From Chloroflexota bacterium (GTDB taxonomy: Bacteria > Chloroflexota > Dehalococcoidia > Bin125), in assembly GCA_028874365.1 (NCBI GenBank), contig JAPPJZ010000070.1, forward strand, positions 1 to 63,412: 63,412 nucleotides of DNA, read 5' to 3'. Below, in pieces: positions 36,932 to 45,210 of this stretch. Numbering within the stretch: the stretch's first letter is position 1; every line of letters starts with the position of its first letter. A model generated the notes under the pieces. The model saw only the letters and a list, made by a program, of their open reading frames with translations, had not been told where the DNA came from and made no database searches. The translations under genes and the position numbers were made by a program.

Positions 36932-37831
36932 TCAGTCAGCCGCGCCGCCGCGGGCGGAGATCGCCTTCTCGGAGTCACCCGCGGCGGGAATGAACAGCGG
37001 CCGACCGTACTCGGAGCGCAGATACTCACCGATCATCGCCTGGATGTCTTCGCGGGCAAGGAAGTCGGCTAATGACCTGGATGCTCTCGTGTTGATTCGG
37101 CCCTTGTCGCCGTTGACCTCCATGACGCTGTAGAAGTTCAGCAGTCGTGAATCGCCTTCGACTAACACGACCAGTTCGGGGATGTCTTCCAGGAGGGCGA
37201 GATAGGTGCCGCGATCGGTCAACGTGTAGGCGCCGCGCTGGTTGGCGACGGTGAGCGTGGCGGACATGCCCTGTCCGACCTCGAGATACCAGTCGCGGCC
37301 CTCGTTCTGCGGGTCGATGTCGACGTCGGCCCAGAGGGACAGTTCCTTCTTGTGGGTGCCGCTGTCGTCTCCGCGCGAGGCGAACTCGCAGGGGCCGCCG
37401 ACGCAGAGCGCGGAAATGTTTGCCAGCGCGATCGCCGCATCGCGCATCCCGGCGATGACTGCCGGATCGTGCACGGGGCCGACGATCACGAAGTCGTTGT
37501 ACGCGACCAGGGTGCGGCGCGTGACGTCGCCAGCGTTGACAAGTTCCAGTTCGGATGCGGGCGCGTGGGTGAGGAGCACGTCGGCATTGCCGTCAACGCC
37601 CATGCGCAGCGCTGCGCCGGTGCCGACGGCGATGATCTTGACGCGGACGTCGTGTTCCGCTTCGAAGATAGGCACCAGCTCGTCGAGCAAGCCCGAGTCG
37701 TTGAGCGAGGTCGTGGTCGCGAGGATGAGTTCTTCTTCGTTGTAACCGGGATCCCCATTGCACGCGGCGATCGACGCCGAGACCGCAAGCACCGCCAGGA
37801 TTAGCCAGCCCAGCATGCGAGCTCGCCGCAC
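36932..37831 (-). CDS. tupA: Tungstate-binding ABC transporter lipoprotein
   Basis: A 299-residue extracytoplasmic binding lipoprotein. A signal peptide ends in a lipobox at SIAACNG (Cys24). The mature N-terminus has LATTTSLNDSGLLDELVPIF, matching the TupA oxyanion-binding segment TTTS. Further family motifs are ADVLLTHAP, FVIVGPVHDPA and SRGDDSGTHKKELSLW. TupA binds tungstate with high selectivity in characterised members. The start is GTG 37831 behind GGAAG; ATG 37816 is an alternative. It follows cysN by 18 bases, so it probably shares its transcript. Confidence 0.9.
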   Translation of the reverse strand: MRRARMLGWLILAVLAVSASIAACNGDPGYNEEELILATTTSLNDSGLLDELVPIFEAEHDVRVKIIAVGTGAALRMGVDGNADVLLTHAPASELELVNAGDVTRRTLVAYNDFVIVGPVHDPAVIAGMRDAAIALANISALCVGGPCEFASRGDDSGTHKKELSLWADVDIDPQNEGRDWYLEVGQGMSATLTVANQRGAYTLTDRGTYLALLEDIPELVVLVEGDSRLLNFYSVMEVNGDKGRINTRASRSLADFLAREDIQAMIGEYLRSEYGRPLFIPAAGDSEKAISARGGAAD

Positions 37832-37849
37832 TGTCGCTTCCTTGATCAG

Positions 37850-39154
37850 TTACCCGCCGGAGGTGATCATCCCGGCGCCGACGGTCGCGGAGGTCGCTTC
37901 ATCGATCAGGATGAACGCTCCCGTTTCACGCGACTCATCGTATGGGTCGACCGCTACAGGCGCCATCAGTCGCAGGCGCACGCGGCCGATCTCGTTCAAG
38001 GAGAGCTGCGAGGCGGTCAGGTCGTAGTCGAGGGTGTTGACGTCGAGCCGGGCGCCGATTTCCTGCACGAGGGCGCGAGTGCTCTGCGTGGTGTGCTTGA
38101 CGACCAACCGATCCCGTTCGCGCAGCGGAACGCGCTCGCTCATCCAGCAGATGTGGGCATCGATCGATGTCGCCGCGATCGGTGGATGCTCGGCGGACAC
38201 GATCATTGAGCCTCTGCGTACGTCGAGTTGGTCCGCGAGACGGACGGTGACGGCCATCGGCGGCGTCGCTTCGACGATCGGCTGGTCGAAGGCATCGATT
38301 CCGACCACGGTCGTCTCGGCGCCGGCAGGCATGACTTTGACTCGATCGCCGACCCGCAGCACGCCGGAGGCCATCGTACCCGCGTACCCGCGGTAGTCGT
38401 GGTACTCGTCTCGCAGCGGGCGAATGATGTACTGCACCGGCAGCCGCGAGGCGTGGTGCTGCGGCGGTTCTGACGCCTCCAGCGTTTCGAGCAGCTCGAG
38501 CAGCGGTGGTCCGGGGTACCACGGCATGCGCTCGGACGCCTCGACGACCCAATCGCCATGCTTGGCGGAGATGGGGATTGCGCGCACGTCGTACACGCCC
38601 ATGCGTCCGGCAAACCGAGTCAGCTCCTCGGTGATGCTGTCGAAGATCGAGCGGTCCCAGCCGACCAGATCCATCTTGTTGACGCAGAGCACGAAGTGGC
38701 GGATTCCGAGCAGGTTCGAGAGATAGGCGTGGCGTCGTGTTTGCTCAAGCACGCCGCGCCGCGCGTCGACCAGGAGCAATGCGGCGTCGGCGGTCGATGC
38801 GCCGGTGACCATGTTGCGGGTGTACTGCACGTGGCCGGGCGTGTCGGCCAGGATGAACTTGCGCCGCGGCGTGGAGAAGTAGCGATAGGCGACGTCGATT
38901 GTGATGCCCTGGTCGCGTTCGGAGCGCAGGCCGTCGGTCAGATAGGCGAGATTGACATCGTCTTCCCCGCGAGTGCGGGAGGTGCGCTCGATGGCTTCCA
39001 TCTGGTCGATGAAGGTCTGCTTGGAGTCGAACAGCAGTCGACCGATGAGGGTCGACTTGCCGTCGTCGACCGATCCGGCCGTGGCCAGACGCAGGAGCGT
39101 CCGCTCGTCGGGTCCCAGGGGGTCGAGCGGGTCGGCCAGTGCTGCCGCGACCAC
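37850..39154 (-). CDS. cysN: Sulfate adenylyltransferase large subunit (GTPase)
   Basis: A 434-residue GTPase that drives ATP sulfurylase: sulfate plus ATP gives adenosine 5'-phosphosulfate. The G1 motif is GSVDDGKSTLIGRLLFDS, G3 is DTPGHVQY and G4 NKMD, followed by EF-Tu-like beta barrels. It starts with GTG, its first base overlapping the cysD stop. No APS kinase domain is fused. Its presence with cysD indicates assimilation of sulfate or activation for sulfonation. Confidence 0.95.
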   Translation of the reverse strand: MVAAALADPLDPLGPDERTLLRLATAGSVDDGKSTLIGRLLFDSKQTFIDQMEAIERTSRTRGEDDVNLAYLTDGLRSERDQGITIDVAYRYFSTPRRKFILADTPGHVQYTRNMVTGASTADAALLLVDARRGVLEQTRRHAYLSNLLGIRHFVLCVNKMDLVGWDRSIFDSITEELTRFAGRMGVYDVRAIPISAKHGDWVVEASERMPWYPGPPLLELLETLEASEPPQHHASRLPVQYIIRPLRDEYHDYRGYAGTMASGVLRVGDRVKVMPAGAETTVVGIDAFDQPIVEATPPMAVTVRLADQLDVRRGSMIVSAEHPPIAATSIDAHICWMSERVPLRERDRLVVKHTTQSTRALVQEIGARLDVNTLDYDLTASQLSLNEIGRVRLRLMAPVAVDPYDESRETGAFILIDEATSATVGAGMITSGG

Positions 39155-40077
39155 TAGAAGTACCCCTCGCGCTTGCGATCTTCCATCGCGGCTTCAGAGA
39201 AGCGGTCGTCGGCTCGCGTCTCGCCGCGTTCGGTGATGCGCGTGGCAGCGATCTCGGCGACCACCGAGTCGAGCGTGTCCGCCTCGGAGAGCACGCCGGC
39301 CGTGCAGGTCATGTCGCCGACCGTGCGGAAGCGCACGCGGGCGTCGAACGGGTCCTCGCCGGGCAGACGCGGGACGAAGTTGGAGACGGGGAAGAGCATG
39401 CCGTCGCGCCTGAACATTTCGCGTTGGTGGGCGAAGTAGATCGAGGGAATCTCCAGCCGCTCGCGCTTGATGTACTGCCAGACGTCGAGCTCGGTCCAGT
39501 TGGAGAGCGGGAAAGCGCGGATGTGTTCGCCGCGGGTCAGTCGGCCGTTGTAGAGGTTCCAGAGCTCGGGTCGCTGATTCGACGGATCCCACTGACCGAA
39601 GGCGTCGCGGAAGGAGAAGATGCGCTCCTTGGCGCGCGCTTTTTCCTCGTCACGGCGAGCGCCGCCGAAGAGCGCGTCGAAGTTGTGCTCCGTGATCGCG
39701 TCGAGCAGGGTCACGGTCTGGAGGCGGTTACGCGAGGCTCGCGGTCCGACTTCCTCGACCACGCGTCCCCGGTCGATCGACTCCTGTACAGAGGCGACGA
39801 GCAGTTCCACTTCGAGTTCAGCCGCACGACGGTCGCGGAAATCGATTGCCTCAGGGAAGTTGTGTCCTGTGTCGACGTGCATGACGGCGAAGGGAATCCG
39901 CGCGGGCCAGAACGCCTTCTCGGCCAAGCGCAGCATCACGATTGAGTCCTTGCCCCCAGAGAAGAGGAGGCAGGGACGCTCGAGTTCGGCCGCGACCTCG
40001 CGAATGATGTGGATGCCTTCGGCCTCCAGCCAGGAGAGGGTGTCGAGGGAGGCCGGACGCGTCGCGGTTGTGGTCAT
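39154..40077 (-). CDS. cysD: Sulfate adenylyltransferase small subunit
   Basis: A 307-residue PP-loop ATPase subunit of ATP sulfurylase. The ATP-binding loop is CLLFSGGKDSIVMLRLAEKA and the family terminus is DRKREGYF. LWNLYNGRLTRGEHIRAFPL and NWTELDVWQYIKRE are typical. ATG 40077 was chosen over TTG 40104 because GAGGAAG lies at the right distance. It is the first gene of a minus-strand run cysD-cysN-tupA-tupB-tupC. Confidence 0.96.
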   Translation of the reverse strand: MTTTATRPASLDTLSWLEAEGIHIIREVAAELERPCLLFSGGKDSIVMLRLAEKAFWPARIPFAVMHVDTGHNFPEAIDFRDRRAAELEVELLVASVQESIDRGRVVEEVGPRASRNRLQTVTLLDAITEHNFDALFGGARRDEEKARAKERIFSFRDAFGQWDPSNQRPELWNLYNGRLTRGEHIRAFPLSNWTELDVWQYIKRERLEIPSIYFAHQREMFRRDGMLFPVSNFVPRLPGEDPFDARVRFRTVGDMTCTAGVLSEADTLDSVVAEIAATRITERGETRADDRFSEAAMEDRKREGYF

Positions 40078-40127
40078 CGCTTCCTCGGTGAGCTTCGGGC
40101 TCAATCATGACAAACATTACTAGATCA

Positions 40128-40139
40128 CTCATGTATGAG
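40128..40139. promoter_or_regulatory. Short palindrome in the cysD/MOSC divergent promoter region
   Basis: CTCAT-GT-ATGAG, a perfect 5-base-arm inverted repeat about 50 bases upstream of cysD. It could be an operator. Confidence 0.3.
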
Positions 40140-40183
40140 GGCATTGGTACCCTGCCCGCCAGTGCAAGAGAACACACAGGTAA

Positions 40184-40199
40184 CAGATCCTGTGATCTG
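40184..40199 (+). promoter_or_regulatory. Inverted repeat just upstream of the MOSC gene
   Basis: CAGATC-CTGT-GATCTG, perfect 6-base arms with a 4-base loop, ending 13 bases before ATG 40213. It could be an operator or a leader hairpin. Confidence 0.4.
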
Positions 40200-40212
40200 A
40201 GAGGGCGCGGCG

Positions 40213-41088
40213 ATGTCAGACGGCAACGTAGTAGGAAAAGTCAGCCAGCTCTGGCGCTATCCAGTCAAGTCGATGGGCGGCGAGCAGATCGAATCAGCGG
40301 CTATCGATCAGAACGGGGTAGCCGGTGACCGCGGATGGGTGATTCGTGAAGGTGGGGAGAATCGAACCGCCAGGCAGGTCCCGCGTTTGCTGCAATGCGC
40401 GGCGCGCTACGTTGAAGCGCCGTCGCCGGAACGCCGATCGCCGCAGTTTGAGGTCACGCTGCCCGACGACGAGACCCTAGCCAGTAGCGCCGACAACTTT
40501 GAGCAGCGTCTGTCTCAGGTGCTTGGCCGGGAGATTGCCGCGCTCCCGCTTCATCCGGCGGAAGATCTGGACCATTATCGCCGCCCTCCAGCCGACCCGA
40601 CCGTCGATCCCATGGCGTTGATGCGGGAGGTCTTCGGACTTGAGGAAGGCGATCCGTTCCCCGACCTGGGCGATATCCCTATGGATGTCCTCGCCCAGTT
40701 TCAGAGTCCGCCGGGGACCTATTTCGACGCCTTTCCGATACACATCATGACCACGGCTTCGCTGAACACGCTGGCCGCCGTCGGCGCCGGTGACGACGCC
40801 GACGTGCGTCGCTTCCGGCCCAACGTGCTAATCGACACCGGGGACGCCGAAGGTCTGCTGGAAGTCGACTGGAACGGCGGCAGGCTGCGGATGGGCGAGG
40901 TCGTGATCGAGCTGAAGACCACTACCGTCCGCTGCTCGATTCCGGCACATGCGCAGCGGGACTTCGGTTCCAGCCGTGCCGTTGGCCGCGCACTGATCGA
41001 GCAGACCAAGCAGCACCTCGGTAGCTACTGCTACGTGGTGGAGCCCGGCACGGTCAATGTTGGCGACTCGGTCGAGCTGCTTGACTAG
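40213..41088 (+). CDS. MOSC domain protein with N-terminal beta-barrel
   Basis: A 291-residue protein. The N-terminal MOSC_N-like domain shows GKVSQLWRYPVKSMGGEQIE, the usual opening of YcbX/mARC-like proteins. The C-terminal MOSC domain includes ADVRRFRPNVLID and the conserved Cys in VRCSIPAHAQRDF. Such proteins carry molybdenum cofactor or move sulfur for it. With tungstate uptake genes nearby, a Moco/Wco-related role is plausible. Its stop shares the CTAG at 41085-41088 with the next, convergent gene. Confidence 0.9.
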   Translation: MSDGNVVGKVSQLWRYPVKSMGGEQIESAAIDQNGVAGDRGWVIREGGENRTARQVPRLLQCAARYVEAPSPERRSPQFEVTLPDDETLASSADNFEQRLSQVLGREIAALPLHPAEDLDHYRRPPADPTVDPMALMREVFGLEEGDPFPDLGDIPMDVLAQFQSPPGTYFDAFPIHIMTTASLNTLAAVGAGDDADVRRFRPNVLIDTGDAEGLLEVDWNGGRLRMGEVVIELKTTTVRCSIPAHAQRDFGSSRAVGRALIEQTKQHLGSYCYVVEPGTVNVGDSVELLD

Positions 41089-42644
41089 CCGTCGGAGTCG
41101 ACCGTCATCACCATCGACACGACCTCGGTGTCGGGATGGAACGCCTGCCAGGCGAACCAGAAGTGGTCGGAGTGAATGACGCGGGTGAGCTGCGATCCGG
41201 CCAGTTCGCCGTCGACCGCACGGCCGAAGATGTCCCAGACGGAGCCAGTCTGTTCGTCGATGAAGGTCTGACCCTCGTCGGCGGGATTGGGTGCGAAGCT
41301 CAGCGTCCGACCGCCGAGTGACACCTCGAAGACGGCGGTGGTGCCCACATCTCGCGCCATCGCCGCATGCCCGGTGTCTAGGATCGAAAGCACGCCTGGA
41401 GTCCAGAAGACGACCAGATCGACGCCGTCGAACGTGTCGTGAACGACGCGTGCGTCGGCGACGGCCGACCAGGCGTAGGCGATGGCCGCCCCGGTCGGCC
41501 CTTCGATGCTGACGACCCGCTCTGCCGGCGGCAGCCGCTCATCGATCGTGTCGCGGTCGAAGAAGAAGGGGTACGGACCGCCGCGTGCCGGGTCGTCGTA
41601 ACCGCGATACGGGTTCTGGCCGTACTCGCGGAACCAGCCGGTGTCGCGCGACATGACGATCGCGTCGGGATAGGCGCCGCGCAGTTGTCCGAGGGAGACG
41701 ACCGGGGCGGGCACGTAGGTCAGCCGCGCGCCGACCATCGCGCCGACGATCGCGCGTCCCGATGACTGCTGCCAGAGCGACTCGGTGTTGCGGTCGTACA
41801 TGACGAGGTCCGAGTTGCGCAGCAGCCCAGACACGCCAAACTTGAAGACCTCTTCGCCGATCTGTGACTCGAAGGCAATGGCCGTGTTGCAGAGCGGGCA
41901 GTAGGTGACGGTGATGGGCATGCCGCCGATGGTGTCGTTGACGATCTCGTGCCACGTCAGGATTTCGAGCGGGAAGCCGCGCACGTCGCCGTCGATGTTG
42001 ACCTGGACCAGCGGCACGTTGTCTGTGTAGTAGGCCGATGCCTCCTCAAGGGTCACGTAGAGCGGACCGGAGATCGCGGGGATCGCATCGCGGGCGGCTC
42101 CCTGGGAAAAGTCGTCGAGGTCGACCAGACGGATGCTCCAGGCGGTGCCCCAATCGAGACCGAAATAGCGGGGCCGCTGATTGTCGCGGATGATCGGGAT
42201 ACCCTCAGCGGTCTCGGTGGCGTCGAGCGGCAAGAAGGTCACGGTGCCGATCGGAAGAGAAATCTCCTGCTGTTCCGGTTGGTCCTGTTGGCTCTGCTGG
42301 TCCGTTTGCTGCTCGGTAGGCGGTGCTGCCACTTGCGATTGTTGGTCCTGTTCGGCCTGGGATGACGGCGACGGCCCGGTCTGAGCGGCGGCTCCATCCG
42401 GCTGCTGTTGCTCGTCGCTGGCTGGATCAGGCTGAGACTGTCGTTGTTCGGCTTGCTGCTGCCCCGGTTGACTCTCCACCGTCTCGGGTTCTGCTTGCTG
42501 CGTTGCCGCAGCGCGCTGTTCTTGCTGTTGTGGCGCGGGTTCGTCGCCGCATGCGGCAAGCAATAGCGCGAGCGCGCCGATCAGCACTCCGAAGGAGCCG
42601 AGCGTTCGCGCTATGTTTCGTATGATTCTCATGATCCTGAGCAT
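41085..42644 (-). CDS. DUF3179 domain lipoprotein with Gln-rich linker
   Basis: A 519-residue predicted lipoprotein. The signal peptide ends in LLLAACGDE (lipobox). A low-complexity Gln/Pro/Ala segment spans about residues 36-128. The DUF3179 domain follows, with FPLEILTWHEIVNDTIGG, ITVTYCPLCNTAIAFE, FGVSGLLRNSDLVMYDR and SLWQQSSGRAIVG, all diagnostic. DUF3179 proteins are secreted or membrane-anchored and of unknown function; two conserved Cys (CPLC) suggest a metal or redox site. The start is ATG 42644 or 42632. Confidence 0.9.
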   Translation of the reverse strand: MLRIMRIIRNIARTLGSFGVLIGALALLLAACGDEPAPQQQEQRAAATQQAEPETVESQPGQQQAEQRQSQPDPASDEQQQPDGAAAQTGPSPSSQAEQDQQSQVAAPPTEQQTDQQSQQDQPEQQEISLPIGTVTFLPLDATETAEGIPIIRDNQRPRYFGLDWGTAWSIRLVDLDDFSQGAARDAIPAISGPLYVTLEEASAYYTDNVPLVQVNIDGDVRGFPLEILTWHEIVNDTIGGMPITVTYCPLCNTAIAFESQIGEEVFKFGVSGLLRNSDLVMYDRNTESLWQQSSGRAIVGAMVGARLTYVPAPVVSLGQLRGAYPDAIVMSRDTGWFREYGQNPYRGYDDPARGGPYPFFFDRDTIDERLPPAERVVSIEGPTGAAIAYAWSAVADARVVHDTFDGVDLVVFWTPGVLSILDTGHAAMARDVGTTAVFEVSLGGRTLSFAPNPADEGQTFIDEQTGSVWDIFGRAVDGELAGSQLTRVIHSDHFWFAWQAFHPDTEVVSMVMTVDSDG

Positions 42645-42677
42645 ACGCGGGAGTGGGCCTGGACTCGGAGCTCAACC

Positions 42678-43115
42678 ATGGCGGACGGCGGCGGATCCAG
42701 CTCCGCTCCGAGCGACGATCGACGTGACGTACTTGAGGCGAACCGCGCCTTCTACGAGGCGTTCAACGCTTGCGACATCGAGGCGATGGCAGACCTCTGG
42801 CAACGCAGCGACGATGTCACCTGTATTCATCCGCATCGCAACGTAACCACCGGCCATGCCGAGGTTCAACGCACGTGGCGGGCGATCCTGACCAACCCGG
42901 ACCAACCGAAGATCGTCTTCGCCGCTGAAGAAGCGCGAGTGGTTGGCGACATTGGCATCGTCGCCGGTCGGGAGGTGGTGGCCGGCGTGCCGATCGTGGC
43001 GACGAACGTCTACCAGCGATCGCGGAACGCGGATCTCACGGACAACGCGGACACCCCGTCGAACACCTGGCTGTTGATCCACCATCACGGAAGCCCTGTG
43101 TTGCACAGGGAATAG
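42678..43115 (+). CDS. SnoaL/NTF2-like domain protein
   Basis: A 145-residue protein of the NTF2-like superfamily. It shows VLEANRAFYEAFNACDIEAM then LWQRSDDVTCIHPHRNVTTG, WRAILTNPDQPKIVF and a final WLLIHHHGSPVL strand, the layout of DUF4440/SnoaL_3 proteins. These are small binding or enzymatic cone folds; no catalytic assignment is possible. It lies 21 bases upstream of the bcp gene, in the same direction. Confidence 0.85.
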   Translation: MADGGGSSSAPSDDRRDVLEANRAFYEAFNACDIEAMADLWQRSDDVTCIHPHRNVTTGHAEVQRTWRAILTNPDQPKIVFAAEEARVVGDIGIVAGREVVAGVPIVATNVYQRSRNADLTDNADTPSNTWLLIHHHGSPVLHRE

Positions 43116-43136
43116 CTCGAACGAAAGCGATACACC

Positions 43137-43607
43137 ATGCCCGTCACGCTCGGCAAAGGCGATCAGGCTCCGGACTTCGAACTTGCGGATCACAACGGCA
43201 AGGTTCACAAGCTGGCCGATTATGCCGGCCAGACGGTCGTGCTGTACTTCCATCCGCGCGACGACACGCCGGGTTGTACCAAGCAGGCCTGCTCGTTCCG
43301 TGACGATATGGACGAAATCAGTGCCGAAGGGGCTGTCGTGCTCGGCGTCTCGACGGATACGGCGGAATCGCACCAGAAGTTCATCGGCAAGTACCAGCTC
43401 AACTTCCCGCTGCTGGTCGACACCGATGCAGAGGTCGCGACGCGTTACGGCGCCTGGGGTGAGAAGACGTTGTACGGGCGCAAGAGTATAGGCATGACCC
43501 GTGCAACGTTCGTGATCGGGCCGGACGGAGTACTGACTAAAGTCTGGAAGCGTGCCAAGGCCGCTGAGCACGCCAAAGCGGTCCTCAAGGCCTTGAGGAC
43601 CGCTTGA
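43137..43607 (+). CDS. bcp: Thioredoxin-dependent thiol peroxidase (Bcp/PrxQ)
   Basis: A 156-residue peroxiredoxin that reduces hydrogen peroxide and organic peroxides with electrons from thioredoxin. The peroxidatic and resolving cysteines are in DDTPGCTKQACSFRD (the Bcp CxxxxC arrangement). KGDQAPDFELADHNGKVHKL precedes and LGVSTDTAESHQKF follows. It may cooperate with the thiol-redox genes in the window (glutaredoxin-like, FTR-like). Confidence 0.96.
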   Translation: MPVTLGKGDQAPDFELADHNGKVHKLADYAGQTVVLYFHPRDDTPGCTKQACSFRDDMDEISAEGAVVLGVSTDTAESHQKFIGKYQLNFPLLVDTDAEVATRYGAWGEKTLYGRKSIGMTRATFVIGPDGVLTKVWKRAKAAEHAKAVLKALRTA

Positions 43608-43629
43608 CAAATCCCGAGCATTCGCGACG

Positions 43630-43818
43630 TTAGTCGGCGGCGTGGCAGTCGCAGTCGCTGCTGACGCAGTTGGAGTCCTCGCAGCAGCAGCAATGCTCAC
43701 CGTGATCACAGCTACAGGCGTGGTCGGTCTGGCAGTGGTCGTGCTCGGCTACCTCAGTGGCACTGTGCGCGTGGTGCGCGGTGTGCTCGTATCGGTGGGT
43801 GTGAGTCTCTGTCGTCAT
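43630..43818 (-). CDS. Small Cys/His-rich metal-binding (metallothionein-like) protein
   Basis: A 62-residue protein with 10 Cys and 12 His. The N-terminal half is His-rich (THTHRYEHTAHHAHSA) and the C-terminal half Cys-rich (CSCDHGEHCCCCEDSNC). ATG 43818 is preceded by AAGGAGGA. I cannot assign it to a named metallothionein family. The composition and its place next to a CDF exporter gene indicate zinc or other soft-metal binding. Confidence 0.8.
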   Translation of the reverse strand: MTTETHTHRYEHTAHHAHSATEVAEHDHCQTDHACSCDHGEHCCCCEDSNCVSSDCDCHAAD

Positions 43819-43888
43819 GGCTCCTCCTTCGAATCGGTCCGGTATCCGATTTGAACGCTGTGTGGATTCCCGTCTGCCTGTCCCCGGC

Positions 43889-45148
43889 TTAGCCGCGCGC
43901 AGTTGCCTCGAGATGCCCCACGTGGTGGTCCTCGGTGCAGCCTCCGAGCGAGGTCTCAACCTGGAACGTGATGTGGCTGAGGTGGTACTTCTCCCTGGCG
44001 ATCTCCTTCGCTTGATCCAGCAAGGCCTGGTGGTCTGGATGCTCGTCGTCGATCAGGATGTGGGCGGAGATCGAGTCGTAGCCGGAGGTAATCGTCCACG
44101 CGTGGACGTCATGTACCACGGTGACGCCGTCCAGCGACTCGATGTCATGACAGAGTGCGTAGAGGTCGATATGGGCGGGCACGCCTTCGATCAGGATGTG
44201 AAAGATTTGCATGGCGGGTCGGTAGGAGAGCGCGAGGATGAAGATCCCGATCAGGACGCTGACGATCGGGTCGGCCAGGTGCCAGCCGAAGGCGAGGACG
44301 AATATGCCGGAAACGATCACAGCGACCGATCCCAGCAGATCGCCAAGGACATGTAGAAACGCGCCTTGCACGTTCAGGCTGTGTTCCGACGATCCGTGCA
44401 GGATGTAGGCGACAAAGATATTGACGACGAGGCCGACCACGCCCACGGCAGTCATCAGCACGCCTTCGACATGAGGATCGCCGCCGATCCGGTGCACCGC
44501 TTCCCAAATCACCCAGCCGGAGATCAACCACAGGGTGAGGATGTTGAGGAACGCCGCCAGGATCTCCGTTCGGGCGAACCCGAAGGTGCGGTCAACCGAC
44601 GACGGACGATCGGCAACCCACATCGCCACAAGCGCCAATGCGATGGCTCCGGCGTCGGTCGCCATGTGACCGGCGTCGGCCAGCAGCGCCAACGAACCGG
44701 AGAGGATGCCGCCGACGATCTCGACGACCATGAAGAAGAGGATGATGCCTAGTGAGACGACCAGCGTCCGTCGGCTCTGACCCCTCAGGTCGTGGGAGTG
44801 GTCGTGGTGGCCATGATGATCATGGCCATCGTGATCGCCGTGATCGTGACCGGCGTGATCATCGTGGTCGTGATGATCATGACCAGAGTGATCGTCATGG
44901 TCATGGTGATCGTGGTCGTCGTGATCATGGTAGTCATGTCCGGCGTGCTCACCGGGCATGTGTTCATCGTGATCATGACCGTCGTGATCGTGGTGATCAG
45001 GTGAATTCTCGCGGGAAGGAGTAGACGGCCGCTGGCCCACGCGCCACCCGCTTTCGCAAGAATTCTCGGTTCTAGGACCCCGGCAGCGGGGTCGGTATCG
45101 AACTATCTTCGCGCAGTGTATAGTATCGGGCATACCCGCGGATCGCAT
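43889..45148 (-). CDS. Cation diffusion facilitator (zinc-type efflux) with His/Asp-rich N-terminus
   Basis: A 419-residue membrane transporter. Residues 51-120 contain 30 His and many Asp (such as HDHHDHDDHAGHDHGDHDG). Six membrane spans follow from about residue 127, with the metal-site motifs ADAGHMATDAGAIALAL (span 2) and LHVLGDLLGSVAV (span 5), then a cytoplasmic dimer domain with VHDVHAWTITSGYDS. It exports Zn2+ or similar ions against protons. The start is uncertain: ATG 45148 has GGAGG only 3 bases upstream; a GTG further in is possible. Confidence 0.92.
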   Translation of the reverse strand: MRSAGMPDTIHCAKIVRYRPRCRGPRTENSCESGWRVGQRPSTPSRENSPDHHDHDGHDHDEHMPGEHAGHDYHDHDDHDHHDHDDHSGHDHHDHDDHAGHDHGDHDGHDHHGHHDHSHDLRGQSRRTLVVSLGIILFFMVVEIVGGILSGSLALLADAGHMATDAGAIALALVAMWVADRPSSVDRTFGFARTEILAAFLNILTLWLISGWVIWEAVHRIGGDPHVEGVLMTAVGVVGLVVNIFVAYILHGSSEHSLNVQGAFLHVLGDLLGSVAVIVSGIFVLAFGWHLADPIVSVLIGIFILALSYRPAMQIFHILIEGVPAHIDLYALCHDIESLDGVTVVHDVHAWTITSGYDSISAHILIDDEHPDHQALLDQAKEIAREKYHLSHITFQVETSLGGCTEDHHVGHLEATARG

Positions 45149-45210
45149 CTACCTCCAGGGCGATCCGCTCATGCGGCAATCAGCCGCCTAGACTGTCGAA
45201 GCTCTTTTCT

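Noticed and set aside
44752-45024. Open frames on both strands over the CDF His/Asp tract
   Set aside because: They arise from the simple repeat in the DNA; only the minus-strand frame continues into the transporter.
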